Origin: Dicaeum eximium
Taxonomy: Eukaryota > Chordata > Aves > Passeriformes > Dicaeidae
Direction: 5' to 3'
DNA: 64,000 nt
NCBI GenBank assembly: GCA_013396995.1
Contig: VWZP01009946.1
Location: 151,382-215,381, forward strand
The notes below the pieces were generated by a model. That model had not been told where the DNA came from, did no database searches, and worked only from the letters and a program-made list of their open reading frames with translations. This document shows positions 13,201-28,200 of the stretch, piece by piece. The translations under genes and the position numbers were made by a program. The first letter of the stretch is position 1; every line of letters starts with the position of its first letter.

Positions 13201-16200
13201 CCAGCTGCCACAGCCAGCTCGGTGTGGTCGTGCAGGAACACACAGAATATGTTGGAGGCTCAGTGGCTTCACTTTCAGGGTTGTTGGTGGCCAAGTTTGT
13301 TGGTTTCAATCACAGAGATGTGGGAACAATTGTTGCTTTTTCCTTGATGCCTGTGGTTCCCCAAAGCCTACAGGGATAATGCATGTCGTGGGTTATGCCA
13401 GCAGAATGTTCTGTGTGGAATTACAACAAATGCAGCTCAGTGTCTCTCTTCCCCAGGGTCTGGTTTCTTCGGCTGCTATCTCCTCTACTCCCCAGAAAAT
13501 CTAGGGGAAGTGAAAGCAACACCCAAAGCTGAGAATCCTATCCTTAAAACCTACTTGGCAAAGCCTGGAACCTGGAGCACCAGGGCTGTGGGCAGCTTTG
13601 AGGTGGCCAGAAGTCCCTGGCCACTGCACTCTGGGCACCAGGGACACGCTGTACAGAGGAGGAGTACAGGAAGTTGTACATCAAGGAGACAAGGCAAATA
13701 AGGAATTTACCTGCTCACCAACTTTCCCTGGTCGGCCACGGTTTCCTGGCTCACCCTGCGGGACAAGGAGAAAAGGGCACATGGGTTACTGGCCAGCCAC
13801 ACCCTGGGCACAATGTGGCTCTTTATTTGGGCTGCAAACTGTGAATCAAGAAAATCTATGAGAAACAACATCTTACAAAACCAACTCTGACTTGGAGGAT
13901 AATCCAAAGTAAGAAACACTATTGACACACACATGGAGCAAACACTGGCTGTTCTGGAGTGAAATGCCCCAAAAGCTGGTCCTGCTGTAGTAAAACAACC
14001 TTCAGAGAACCACACAAACATAAGAGATCTACTGCCCTGTGGCACAGGCCCAGCCTAGTCCTGGTTACTTTATCCCAAAGCTTTACAAAGCATAAGAAGA
14101 AAAGACAACCCAAATATTCCCAGGCAATGCTGCACCCTGATTCTGTTGTTACAAAACCTCAGACAGGCACACATTATGGTCACATGGAGCATCCACAGGA
14201 AAACCACAGCAAGAACCTGTGTGAGAGAAACCCCAGAGCAGGAGCAAGGAGTTCAGAGCATGAAAATGATGAGGGGTGAAGGAGAAAGCAGAAGGAGAAG
14301 GATTTCAAAGGCAGCAGGGATAAGGGCAGCTGTGGCAGCACGTGCCCCTGGATGGGCCATCCAGAGGCCAGGCTCACCAGCAGTGTCTCCAGGACAGTAG
14401 CTGTATTTTCTCAGTAGGCAGATACTCCAGATGTGCTGCCAGACCACATTTTTGCTATTTACTGTTTGAAGAGGTTGTTTTTGTCGGGTTTTCTCTTTCC
14501 TTTCGAGTGTGGGTTTGTGGAGTGCATTGCCCTGGGATGGCTCCTGCTGATAATTAGGCAGCAAAGATAGGAATGATGAGCATTGTTTTAGAACAAAACC
14601 ATGGAGAAGCAATGGAAAATGAGGTGGTGATGGAGGAAGAAGTTGGTTAATATCAAAAGAGGAACACATTTGTTTATAATAGCTTAAAAAATACACCATC
14701 ATTCTTTTCGAAGAAAGAAGCAGAAGCTGGGACCCCAAAATTCTGAGAAAAGGAGGAACTCTCAGTTCTCTTGTTCTCTCTGGAACGAATATTTGGGAGA
14801 GTGGTAAAGGTGAGAAAAGACATTTCACTCTTCCTTTCCTCCCTTCTAACCACTGCTTTCCTCATCAGGAACAAACTCTTCCTTACCTTTGGACCGTTGG
14901 GACCAGGTGTTCCTGGAAATCCCTTCCGACCAGACCGACCCTGGAATACACAGGAAAACCATGAACATCAAAAGCTTGTGGCTGCTTTGGTCACAGGTGC
15001 TGCTTACATGCTTGTAAAATAAAAGATCAAGATAAAATATTCATTTTATGATCCACCTATTACCAATTTTTGGGATATTTTACTATCCTGAGGTGACAAT
15101 TACGTACAGACCCATTACAAAATCCTGAGCTGGCCAGCTCACAGATACGATAATATTCTTAATATTCTTTTTGCTTCTTCTTACTGTGTTTCTGTGATAC
15201 ATCACAGAGGTCAAAAGGACTCTCTCTGACTGTCCAGTCTTTTTTTCTTTCTTTTTCCTCTACTCATTGAAAAATACTATAAATCAAGGAAGAAACACAA
15301 GGGCTGGTTATGGAGATGGTTTCCAGTCAATGTCATTTATCTTGAGGATGAACTGTTTAAACATTAGAGGGTTTTTCAAGGTTTGAGACTTTAGGCAAGT
15401 CATAAACTCAACACCCTGTGCAAGACACTTCCTGGACTTTCAGCCATCCTGGATCAAGCAATCAATCAAGCCCTGGACAAGACAATAATTCACAGCAGGG
15501 CAGATTAACTTCCCAAACCAGGAGGGTTGAAGCTTTATGAGAATTTAACTACAATTCCATTGCAAAGTCATCAGACCTGGCAGTAACTGAGTAAATAAAT
15601 GACTGAAACCTACCTCTGGACCAGGGACTCCTGGTGGTCCTAAGGGTCCTTCATCTCCCTGAAGTAAAACAAAATTAAAATAAAAGGCAAACTAGTGACA
15701 AAGTTTGGACTCACCATGCAGCAAGAATGAAATGCCTGCAGTATGAGCAGCAGTTAAACACAGGCTGTGTGCTCAGCTGGCACATTTTAACAGCTGAGAC
15801 CTTCTCTATCTTAGAGCAGCCTCTGAGATTTCTCAGGAAAAAAAGATCTCAAGTCAAGTCCTGCCAGTAAAAGCCATCCAAAATTTGACCAAGGCAGCAC
15901 CACCAGTTGATTTGGTCTATGATGGGCTGGATTTGGCCTCGAGGGTACCCTGGACATGCTGCCATAACTCAGCTTCATTTGATTTGGCAGGGGTGTGAAT
16001 GCTACAGAGCTCCCTTCTTCTCTCTTCCCCCCTTTCCTCTCCCTTCCCCCCAAAAAAGCATGTTCCAAAATTTCCCACAGAACCATTTGGCAACTGTGTG
16101 AACGTTTCCCTTTTGCTTTCAGCTGGGACTACACATGCTGCAGGATGGAGCTCTCACAAAATCTCACACAGCAATTGGACTTGGTCCTCTCCCTTGGCTC

Positions 16201-19200
16201 CACACCAACTTCTAATGTGATAGGATCAGATCTACAGTTTCTAAGAGACTTTCAATTAAGCTTTACAAAAAATTATCTCAAGTGTCTAAAACCAACTGCC
16301 AAGAGAGAAATTAAAAGGGCCCTTGGCAGCCACAGCCTGGCTGCTCTTGTTTCGGTGCTCAGCCGTGGTAATGAAGGGGCACTGACAGGCTGAGGGTGGG
16401 ACTGGGGGTCAGGAACCCAGCTCCAAGGGCTCAGACAAGCCTCCCACAATATGCCACATTTCCAGAGGGATGTCATTCAGAGCCCTGACCCAGTGCCCTG
16501 GGTGACCACAGTGGTAAGAGCACAGTGCTGTGCTCTGCTGCACACTCAAAGTCCTCCAGCACAGCTTGCACCAAACTCCATGTCCATGTCTTTGGGATTA
16601 CTTTTACACTCACTAACCAGAGTAAATTGAAGGCAGCTTGGTCACGCCTGCCTGAACCTGGAATGCAGGGCTTCGATTCCCTTTGTATTTTGGCTGGAAT
16701 ATTTTTTTTTTTCCTATTTCACTGCAAATAAATGAGCTAATTTGCATTAATCCCATTTAGAGAACAAGCAGAAGAGTTCCCAGAAAAAGTTAAGAATTAT
16801 TAGTGCTATTAAAACGAGCTCCTGCCCATGCATGTGCTCAGTATTATTTACACAATGTCTCGTGACTCTGGACAAACAGCTTACACTGGCCTGAGTGAGA
16901 GGAAATTACACCAGTGTCACTGGAGCTACAACAGGATAAACAGGGAACCCAGACATTCTCTGCTGCTCCCTTAATGTATTTGCAGCTCCAGGACAATTAA
17001 ATCAGTGACAATTATTCCCTTCTTAACAACTGCAAGTGGAATGATGCTTCAGGTTCTGAGGTGAAGTGGTAAGTGAAAGCTGCAAGCTCTGAGGTGCTGG
17101 GAAAGTGAATTTCTGCAGAGCAGCAATTCCCATTTCCTTCTCTTTTTACAGAAGGAGGTTTCTCCCTGTGGGAGAGCAGAGTCTGCAGGTCTCATGGTTG
17201 AAAAGGAACACACTTAAAAGGAGCAGAAAGCAAGAGCCAGGCCAGGGCATGCCTGTGCATGGGGATGTGCAGGGAAAAGGGCTCTAACACCCATCTGGGG
17301 GTGGGGGAACAGGCTTTAAAAGCAAAGCCAAGGCAGAATTTAGGGTCAGCAGATGCCAGCAGTGACTGGAATCTGAGATCACAGGACTTGGAGATCACAC
17401 AGCTCAGAGGAAGCTCCTCTTCTGCAGGTCTCTGGTCACTCAGGGTAAGCATCTGCTTCCAGATTCAGAGGGACCAGAGCATTTGAAACCACAGACACCA
17501 TTTCACCACACATTAATTTAGAAAATTCAGCATTGTTCTTTGAATCAAACTTCTTTTGAGCTAAGGACACTCACCTCTTGTCCAGGTAGTCCTCTTGGCC
17601 CAGGTAAACCCCGTGCTCCTGGCTTTCCCTGAGAAAGAGCCAAAGGAAAAGACACTCAGAAAATAGAAACATAAGCTCAGAAGGGCAATTAAAATGAGAA
17701 AGTCTCTTTCACAGCCATGGGACATTATCCAATGTCAATTTTGTTACAGAAAAAAAATTTGAAGAAAAGAAAACGCTGCACTTGGAGGGACCTCAAGCCA
17801 AACAGACCAAGCTGAGATGCTGGCCAGGACAATTTTTAGGAATCTCCTGGGCTTTCTCTCTTCCCCCTTCCCACTACTTTGTTTTCCCTGGCTGCTTCCA
17901 ACCCCACACAGAGCTGCAGTCTCTGCTCTACTCACCTTCAGACCTTCAGGACCGTTTTCTCCTGGTGGGCCAATGTCACCGGGGAAGCCCTGGAGAAAGT
18001 GAGGAACAGTCAGGGTGCACAGGTGGAATTCTGCAGGCACTGTCAGCTCCGTGAGAGGTTTAGTTAGAGGCTAAAGGACAAGATGTGTGACATGCTGGCA
18101 GTGTCCTTGTGGGGGCCACCAGGGCTTGGGGAGGGAAGGGGACACAGCGGAGCAGCACCATCAGTTTGATGGAAGAGCCTTTCCCAGCCTTTCCTAGCAA
18201 CTCCCTTTAGGTCCATCTTCTTACAAGATTTATTGCAGCGAGGGCCTCCCTGTCATCACACAGCTAGAAGCAGCAATTTGGGTTTTAATTAATCTTTCTG
18301 AGCCAGAGCATGAGCTCTGTGCTCCGAGCAAGGAGCGGCAGCCTCGGCGACAAAGGGAAGCAGGCGAGGAATTAGGAAAGGTGCTGACACCCTCATTAGC
18401 TGCTGTCAGCCTGGCAGGGCTCCTTCCCACCCACCCATCGAGGAGGAAACAAAGGAATCCGTGCTGATTTCCAATAGCAACAAAGAGGAACGAGTGCTAA
18501 GTGGCAGCACTCAGCTGAGAGCCCTTCCAGACCCTGCGAAATACCAGAACGCTGATGAGGGGAAAACAGACCATCAGTTGTGCTGGAAGTGGCTCTCTAG
18601 CATCTTACAGACCTTGTCTGGTCGCTGAGGAAGGAGAAAAATGATGGTGTGCTGGGGGAAGCTCATCCTGCACCTAAGGGATCACTGTAACTGTTTTTTG
18701 GTAAGGGAAATAAAAGGATTTTCTACTTTAAATGGCGTTTTGAGGAGAAAAACTGGAAAAACTCCTTTATTTTATCTATGACAAAAAAGGGGAAGGAAAA
18801 AACAGGAAACCATGAGGTGTAGAATGGGTGATGAACCCATCTTGATTCTTCCTGCACCATCACCACTCACGTGCCATCATATCCCAGCAGATAAGTGAAG
18901 TCCTTGGCTGCAAGGATGTGAGAAGGAGGTGGTGGGACATACCTCAGGGCCAGGTGGTCCTGGAAACCCGACTGGTCCTTTGTCACCGACTTTTCCCTGC
19001 AGAAATTGGAAAAACATGGGGAAAAGTGAGCTGGCTTCTGGCTGTCAGGTTTCCTGTTTGGAACAGCACACCCCTGCCAGGCTGTCTTTCCAGCTGGGCA
19101 TGGAATCTTTGGAAAGGGAGATGAGGAAGCAGAGGGTCCTTGGTTACTTACCAGGGGTCCTGCCTTCCCTCGTGCCCCAGGGACCCCAGGCAAGCCCTGG

Positions 19201-22200
19201 CTGCCCTGAGAGAGACACATTTTTTCAGAACACAATGAGGCATCACCAAAAAAAAAATTTCCAATTCCCCAGGTTCCAGCTTTGCTCCAGAAGGAGGAGC
19301 ATCTCCTAAAGGCTGGACTCAGCCCTACATGGAGCTGGGACAGCTGCACTAATGTCAGGGAGATGTTTCTGAAGACAGCCCTGAATTTAGCCCCAAAGAA
19401 CACGAGCTGCTGCAGTTGTCTGTGGCTCAGAGCCACGCAGGCTCCAGCACAGGGCTCTGTGCAACATTTGTCAGCCACAGTCAGTATCACATGAAGTCAC
19501 AGGGGAGAAGTCATTTGATCAGAAGTTATACAGAGCATTAAGTGCTTCCCTGGGTCAGGGTTTAAGTTGCTGCACTGAGCAGACAAAATCTCCTGAGTCT
19601 GCAGCCTCTGGACCACACACATTCACATACATCCCTATCAATCCCATCACTTCCAATCTCTGCTAGAAGACATAGCCCCTACAGAAATCACCCTGCAGAA
19701 CTGCTTTTACTATGAGTAACTCCAAAATCCATATTCTGACATGGATTTTAGAAAGGCACAGCATACCCCAAATGGGAACTATCCAAGCAGGGGAACCTGA
19801 CAGCAGGATGCAGCTAATTCCAGCTCCTAGTGGGTGAACTGAGCAAACTGGTGGCCACTGCTATGAAAGGGGAAAAGAACGATGGAGAAAGAAAAACAAT
19901 TACCTTGTCTCCTTGGAAGCCGATATCTCCTGGAACACCTGCTCTTCCCTGATCACCCTGGGTACACATCACCAGAGAGTTAAAACAGGCAACAGCAACA
20001 GCCAAAATGCCCAGCTCGATGCTTAGAAGGTGCTTTGTACAGCAAAGGTCTCAACAGCAGCTGCACTCAGAACTGAACTGCTGGCAAGCTGCAGATCACA
20101 CTGGATGTAGCCACAACCCTGAACAAAGTGTGTGTTTCCCAGTTTGATTCTAAGGTGAGAAAGGAAAATGCAGGAGAGCAAAAACCAGGAGTTGCCCAGC
20201 ATTGTGTGTCTATAGAAGCTGCAAGAAGAGAGAGCACATTCCTCTGGCTAACAGCGACCATGACAGTGGTGAAGTATTAAATTCAGCTCAACAGAAGAGT
20301 TCAGTTTTCAATGAATGAACCTTTTCTCTCACAAGGTAGTGAGTAAATAGTAAAGCAAACAATCCTCAGGGTTTCTGTGAGCATATCCTAGTCCTGACAT
20401 CAAACATCAATCCTCTTTCAAAAGAAAACAAGAGCAACTTCTGGTAACGCTTTAGTACTACCTCACTGCCAATATCTGAGCTGAGATTCCCTGGGAGGGG
20501 TTGGCTGGTGTTCACTGGGATGGGGAGCCCATCACTGACCATGTTTCCTCCCCAAGCTGTCTGTCTGTCCCCTTGTTGGACCAACACAACAGATCCTGAC
20601 TGCCTGGGTGGAAGCCAAATATCCCTGAAGGTTTTCCAAGGAGCAGTGGGCTACCTGGCATTGGCTCTTAGCTCTGCTGTGAGCAGCTCTGGACCCAATC
20701 ACCTCCTGATGCCCCTTCCAACTTCATGTATTTAGTGGTTTACTTAAAAAAAGGATGAGTCAACGATGGGGCAGAGAAAGGAAAATTCTACTTGGGAAGT
20801 CAAGGGAGGAATGACTACAATAACTTGGTACAATGACAAGACCCAACAAAAATAGCTGCTGGAGGAACTCTGTCCCATGAACTTGGCTTCCCAGCAAGGG
20901 AAGGAGCCACTCCAGGACTATATGTTTAAACATAGTCCACATGGAAGACATATGGAGTCCTGCAACAGAGCCAAAGTCCACAGAGAGATGTCAGAGAAAG
21001 TCCACTTCAGAAAAACCACCCACTTGTTATCAGAGAGCTGAAATAGTTGTAACTACTTCAGTAACATGCAGGCGATAACGAAATTGTGAATGGTTCAGGT
21101 TTGAGTTGGTAAAAAAACTTTTCAAAGACAATTTTTCAGAAGAAAAAATAATTAGGAACTATGCAGATTCAATGATGGAAACATTTCATGGATTCATGCT
21201 AAATTTGCTTAAATGTTTTGGCAAATGTTCCCGGAACATTTCACTGAACCATCTTCAAAACAAATCTTTTACATAGCAAAATTAAGATGTTGCTCTTAAA
21301 AATGTTAAATTGATTTTACTCATTTGGTTTTAACCTAAAATATTTTAATTTGACTAAAATAACCAACATTTTGTTTCATCTAAACTATTTTCCATATTTT
21401 TTTTTGGCAATGCAAAATGAAAACAACCAGATCTTTACACAGCTTCAGTTCGAAAGAAGTCCAAGTATTAGATACAACAGAAATGGCAAAAAAAACTACT
21501 GTGTGACCCAGCTCCTTCACATATTTCTCTCATCTTCTCTCAATTTTCTACTTATTTTATGTAGTCCAAGTCTTAAAACACTGAAATCTATTTAATTCTG
21601 GCTCCTGAGTGAAGGCAGCTAAAAACAGCTTTTCTGGAAGTGACAGGTTGGCTCTGAGGTTTACCTTTATCATCAAATCTGACGGTCAAAGAAGAAAGAT
21701 TATATTTTTTATTAAGCAATTTTCTACCCAGACAGTACAAGTGTCCATTGAAATACTATTTCAGAAGAAATACTCAGACGCTAAGTAATAACTACTAAAA
21801 TAAAAAAGTTTCCTGAGCACAGCAAAACGCAGGAACAAACCTTTGTTTCCAGCCATTAGGAAAAGTGGGGCATGACAGTGAAACCAGTTTTCCAACAACT
21901 CTGAGAAATGGGAATTAGAGAGGGTAAGAAGAAAGTGGGGAAACAAAACACATCTCTTAACCCAGCTGGACTTCATGCCAAATGTTCACACATTATTGTG
22001 ATAGCACAGCAGAATGTCACAGCAGGAACAGTCTGTTTATGGCTGTTAATCTCTTAAATCAGCAGTGAAGACTGGGGCATCACCTTTTACCTGCCCTGGA
22101 ACTGGGACTTGGGATCTGTGTCCTTAATATGAGGGAAAAATTACAGCGGGAAGAGGTCAGGCCTGTTTGTTATTAAAAACTGCGATCCCGAGATGACGGA

Positions 22201-25200
22201 ATGGGCCTGCAAGGACTCGGTTCACGGGGCAGGAAAAGGAATGTAGGATCTAAAATTACAAACAGCCTCTACCCATGGGATGTTGCCTGTGCTTCGTGTT
22301 TCACCTATAAAAAGAAATGCAGCTTCAGACACCCCGAGGCCCTTTGTAACCCAACACAAACAGAGAGGGGCTACAAGGGAAGGGGCCAAACACAGCTGTG
22401 GGATGTGTTTGCTGTCTGTGGGATGCAGAGGAGGTTGTTGTGCAAAATCCCCTCAATTTTCCTCGATTGGAAGTCTCTGTTCCCAAGACTTCCTGCTTAG
22501 CAATGCAAAGGGAGCTAATGCCACACAACTCCAGAGGTATTTGCCTGAGCCATGTCCTCCACAAGTTACAGATGTCCTGATTCATAGAACTCCTTTGTGA
22601 GAACAAGGAGCTGGGATTTCCTCTGCTTCCTTCACCTTTCCCCTGCACTCATCACCCCACGTGGTCTTCTCAAGGCCACTCTATTCCAGAGTTACACAGT
22701 AATTCCACCTCTCACTGTCAGAGCAGATACAACCCCCTCTTCCCCCTCTCCGTGCCTCCATGAAAACACAGGCATGGAAAAAGAAGGATGACCTGGACCT
22801 GTCTGTCTAGCTTCTAGATAAAATGGTGATTTTTGCTGGAGGAGTGAGGTGTTGTCCCTTATTCTGGTTCACACCTGGCCATGTGATGTGAGGATACTGT
22901 CCCAGGTGGATTGAGGTGGCAGCTCCAGTGACATTCCTGCTGTGTCATATTCCAGTGACACCATCCAGCCACCCTGCCATTGCTCTCAGGTTTTACCAGC
23001 ATCCACCTGACTGCTGCTGACTGAAGGGAGTTTTCCTTAGCTACAAAAGGACAAACCTGTACAAGGCCACATGTTTTGGATGCGACCAAGACAGATGGGA
23101 TTAATAGGAGCTTGCAGACATCCAATTAAATCTTCATCAACCCATCCCCAGGAAGGCAGGATGACCTGCAGCCTGGAGCTTGCAGGGGAAGGCAGCTGAG
23201 GGGGGAAGGAAAAGGTTTCCTGTACCTCAGGAGCGTGGGATTGTTGGGAGGATGGATAATTCCACACTTGGGAGTATTGTAAGGATAACTCCAGAGAGAG
23301 CCACAAACCATTTGGTTACTGTGACAGCAGTGGCTGGGGAAATACTGGGCATAAACAGAGCAGTTTCTATAAAGTGATGGAGACTGAAATGTCCAGGAAG
23401 GTTAATTTTGCTAAACAATGATTTAGATCTTGGTGATTCTTAAGATATTTAACCATTTCTCCCAAGGAGTGGATGGAGGAGTCTGTGGACTCCAGGATGA
23501 GGGGTTTAGTCCAGAAACCAGCTACAATGTCTTAAGCTTGTCCTAAAGAAAAAGCCCTTCTCTTGCCTTGTCATTGCTCTCAACAGAAATGGAAAAGCAG
23601 CACAAGGGAGAAATGGAAATTGCAGACACAGGAGTCCTGGCAAAGAGCTGCTATAATATAAGAAGAGTTGAATCAACTGGTTTGACACTACTTCCCCCCT
23701 GTGCAGTTTTGGGCTGCTAAATCATTCTCTAAAAGCAAACATCTAAGAAGAGAATAAAACATCTGACAGGAGGAGGAGAATACACTTAATGGTCATTTTC
23801 CACTGCCCTCCTGAACAATCAGAGCCAGCAATAAATAATTGCACCTCCCACTCTTTCAGACTAAATAAATCCTAGAGCTGAGTATCTGTAGGAGGAGGGC
23901 TCTCGTGACAGTGAGACATTTACACACACAGCTTCATGCTGATTTAGCTGAAGCTGTGTGGTTTTGTGCCAGCACCACTAAATCACTGCAATCAAGGCCC
24001 CTCTCCATTCTGCTTTTTCTAAAGTAATTTATATCAGTTTGGGACAAGGCAATTTCCTCTCAGTAGGAAGCTGAACTGAGGTGAGGCTCCTTGAACAGGA
24101 GCAGAGGTATCCAACACACAACAGTTTTTCCAGGGCATTCACCTGGTTTTTTTTTTTTATACAGGGCTGCTTTTTCACAGCACATCTTTCCCCCAAATGC
24201 ATTAATGCAAACTCACTGTCAGTGTTGGATCATTTCCTCCCCATCCTATCACATAAGCAACATAAAAACAGTGGAACACCAGATTATTGTACAGTTATTG
24301 TCATCATCAGTGGGAGAGGGCAGCTCCAAAGAGGATCTGAGCATAACTTATCTATACTCGATGGAAAAGGGGCTGGGGCAAATAGCAAAGAAAGAAAAAT
24401 CAAAACCAGAGTGTCAGGAATGGAGGGATAGTGAAAGGATGGGGTAGAGATAGCCAGAGTGGAACCAGCACTATGATGCTGAATAAGAAAGAGAAACTAG
24501 AGAGGGGGTTTCACATGCAAAATTAAAACACAGTGCAATAAGGGAGTATTCAGATCACCTTATCACCTTTCAGTCCATGTTCTCCAGGGTTTCCCATCAG
24601 CCCCTGAAACAAAAGAAAGTTCAGAGTGAGGCTGAGCCATGGTGGAGCCTTGCTCAGGTCTGTGGCTGCTGTTTGCAGATGGGGCTGGTGGCTCAGACCC
24701 ACAGCACTGCCCTGGGACAGTCTCAGGGTCAAATGCCAGACTGCTCCCAAAGTGTGCTCCATCACACATTCTTCATATGCTGGAGGCACACAGGGAAAAT
24801 GCTTCTGGAATTCTCCATTGCCTCACACCCACTGCAGGGCACCAGTGGGATGTTGTGTTCAACAGTGCCTGCACACACATCACTGCTGCCCATCTTTCTC
24901 TCAGGACAGTCACCAGTGCCCAGAGGAGGAATGGAATAACCTTCAGCCCAGCTATGGAGGGATGAGAGCTCGGAGAGCTCAGATATTCCCTCACCTTTAA
25001 TCCTTTTGGTCCTGGATAGCCAATTGGTCCAACAGGGCCCATGTCACCCTAGTGAGAGAAAGAAAATTACCACAGTCATTAGGTGGAAACCCAACAGATC
25101 CCTGCACGTGCTGGGATCCTCTGAAATTCCTCTGACATCCTGTCTCAGCATCCCTGAAGAAATGCACTACTGATACCAACAGAAGCAGCATCCTGGAATG

Positions 25201-28200
25201 AGTCAAGGGCCTTTGAATGTGCAGACAGCCCCTAAATAAAGGCAGAACTCAAAGGAAATAGAGAAGAGACAAGAGGTGGGGACAGGCGTCCCATCTCTGC
25301 AGTGAGAGGTCAGTGTGGCATTGTGTGTTGGGGCTTAGTCTAGCTCAGGAGGACAGCAGAGCTCTGGCTGCTGTGGGCACCCATGTGTGATGTACAACAG
25401 AAACCCTTCAGTGCTGGTGTTGAAATGGGCTCTGGCTGCTCTCTGCCATGAAGAGAGGCAGTGACAGGGAGCACAGCCTGGCCTCAGTGTGTAAATAAAC
25501 AGGGCAGGCTCCCTGAAGGAGCGATTCTCCAGTGCCATCCCAGAGAGAGCTGGGCTGCAGCCACCCCAACAGAGCCCCTTTCATACCTCCTAGCATAAAG
25601 GCTGCTTGTAGAAACGCATTTACTTAGAGCTTTGCCCACATGGTTAATTAAGAGAGCAAGAGGCTTTTAGAGTCACACCTAATTCTGCTCTTCAGCCTCT
25701 CTTACACCCTGAACCAAACTCCGCAGGGTGCATGAGGCAGCCAGAGCCTGGCTGGTCCCCAGGGTGGCTGCAGGTGGCAGGGAGGAGACTGAGCAGGGGC
25801 CATGTGTCACCTCCTGCATGCCCTGCAGTGTGGGCCCTGTGTGCACACCCTGAGGAGAGCAGGAGCTGGCCTTCACAGGGAGCACAAGGCAGGGTGGATG
25901 TGCTCCCTTCTCCCCACGAGGATGGGGAGGTCACTCTGGGTCTGTCCCACTGGAGATGCTTCAGCATCCTGGATTCAGGAGAAGCACGTTACCCTGGGAC
26001 ACAAGATCTGACTCAGTTTGACCTGAATCTCAGTTTGAAGTTTGCCTGGGCCAGTGTGGAGGGGAGGACAGGCAGCTTCTGACTCCATCACCTCTAGAAG
26101 GATCATCACCACGTTTACCATCTCTGACCTTACACTTCCTAACAAACAAAATATCTGTGGGATAACGGCAACAGGGAAAAGAGAAATCTTTCCAAGAGCA
26201 AGGAGGAATATGATCCAATCTGGACAATACCTTCAATGGTATTATTTTAAATAGCAATCTTCATCTTCCAGCTTTTTGACAGGAGCACATCCTCTCTGCT
26301 GCTATGGCTGAAGTAGCTACTTTCATCTCCACTAATGTGGGGAAGCAGACCTAATTCCTGGTTCCATGGAAAACCTTCCTTTCAATCCACCTCTGCCCTA
26401 ATCCCTCCTCTCCAAAACAGGTGTTCCACCACATTCCCTGCTGTTCCTTCAAGGAATGTAAGATTCCTGGGTTTGTGCAATGTCTAGTGCAATGGAGGCC
26501 TTGATCTAAGCTGACACACAATTTAAGCTATGGAAAGGCAAAAGGGGAAGGTTTTAACCATTCCTTGCAAGTCAAGTTTCCATGGATTATCACAGCTGAG
26601 GAGGAATCATTCTGAAAGAATGCTGTAGTAGTAACAGAGCCTACCAATTTTTGTGCATGGAAGGGAATAACCTGAAACAAGTCCTGAGACCTAAAAATAA
26701 ACCATACTACGTTCAGCTGGCCATTCAGTAACCCCCAGCACAGCTGCCAGAGGAAGAGCTGCCACTCATCCTTACAGCCTTATCTCCCGTTGGGGAAAAG
26801 TGTAATGAAGGATGTGATTTGGCTGAGTACAAAATTACCTGGATTAGTGATGGGATGGTGAGAGTGCATGTAAAATTCCTGTCTACCCAAAGGACAGACT
26901 GTTCCTGCCCTCAGATTCTCCAGTGAACAAGAACTGTGTGTCCTTGAGGTCACTGCTTACAGGGACTTGCTTTTTAAGAGATCCTGGTGTGGAAAGAATG
27001 CTGCATCTTTAAAGAAATACCCTGGCAAACGTTATCAAAAGGGCAACTTATCATGAAAAAAAAAGACACAAACAACAGGCTTCTAATCTGTTTCCTTTTG
27101 CTTGGAAAGGTTTGCCCTCCTCCACCTCTCAATCCACCAGGAAACCCCCTCTCTCCCCAGATGTCACACCTCCCCCATACAAACAGTCATCCTGCTCACA
27201 GGAAGAAGGAAATCTGTGTGCAGTTAGGCAGGTTGAAAGGGTTAAAGCCTGACAAGCCAGATCTCCATTTGTTTTTATACTTACAATGAGTCCAAGGACT
27301 CCAGGAGGACCTGGGGCTCCCAATTCTCCCTAAAAGGAAAGACAAACCCACATGGTTACAGAACACTTTATAGACAAGCAGAGACTGAAAGGCAGCTTAG
27401 TGTTTCAAGGGCTTGAGGGAAGGGCAAAGACCAATCCTCCCCCTTCCATCCCCCCTTTCAACCCCAGCCCCTTTCCCCTCCAAAGTGATCCAGAACTTCC
27501 ATTTTCAGGAGTGCACTTGTGAGCACATCCTGGGAAGACACAGGCTGCTTGTTGTTGGGCAGTTATTCCCAGGGCTGACTCCCCTCCCAGGAGCAGGCTG
27601 GATGAAAGGAACATTTCACTGTGCAGGAGAGAGGTGGGAGCCTGCCCCAGGTGAGATCCAGCAGGGAGAGGGAGTAGGGAACATGGGAAAGCAAGGCTTA
27701 GGTGGGAAGGAGAGGAAAGCTGCTGCTTTAGCATTGGGAAAGGCAAGTTTTTGGGAGTGGTTAAGTAATAAAAAAACTCAGAGGAAAAGGAAGACTTGCA
27801 AACTGGGTAGTTTGGGAAGAGGGTATGGCAGGTTCTGATGCTGGCAAATGGGTCCTGGGAGGGGATTTGGAACCTTGGAACTCATAATTCCATGGGTCAG
27901 GCTGCTGATGGGGCTTGTGGAACTGGTTTGGCTTCTCAGCTTCACCACAAACTTTCTCTGTGTGAGCTCTCCAAAGACGTGCAGAAGCACTGGCGGGTGC
28001 CTGATGGCATCTCCAAGTGAAGCACAGCAGAGAAGCTCTGCCAGACCCCCACAGCTCACCTGTCCAGGTCCCTGGGCTGCTCAGGCTGTGTCCCCCTTGG
28101 TGGCCTCCCTGGCCACGCTAACAGTGAGCTGCTTGTCAGGGCAAGGACCTGCTCTTGCACACCTCCATCTGCAAGGGCGCCTCTCAAAACAAGTGCATTG

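Larger units (their letters stand above)
8124..13710 (-). other. COL27A1: COL27A1 intron, 5.6 kb
   Basis: It holds a CpG-rich patch (about 10730-11040), a long plus-strand open frame of unknown meaning (11173-12057) and a MIR-like SINE relic (about 12685-12885). No collagen exon was seen. The flanking exons encode adjacent helix segments, so none is missing. Confidence 0.85.

Noticed and set aside
18867..19490. Apparent 207-codon gene on the minus strand
   Set aside because: This is an open frame that reads through the 19152-19205 collagen exon and its intron flanks. Only the exon part is coding.
28059..28115. Exon-like segment starting after ctcac on the plus strand
   Set aside because: The reverse translation lacks glycine at every third position and has no proper acceptor.
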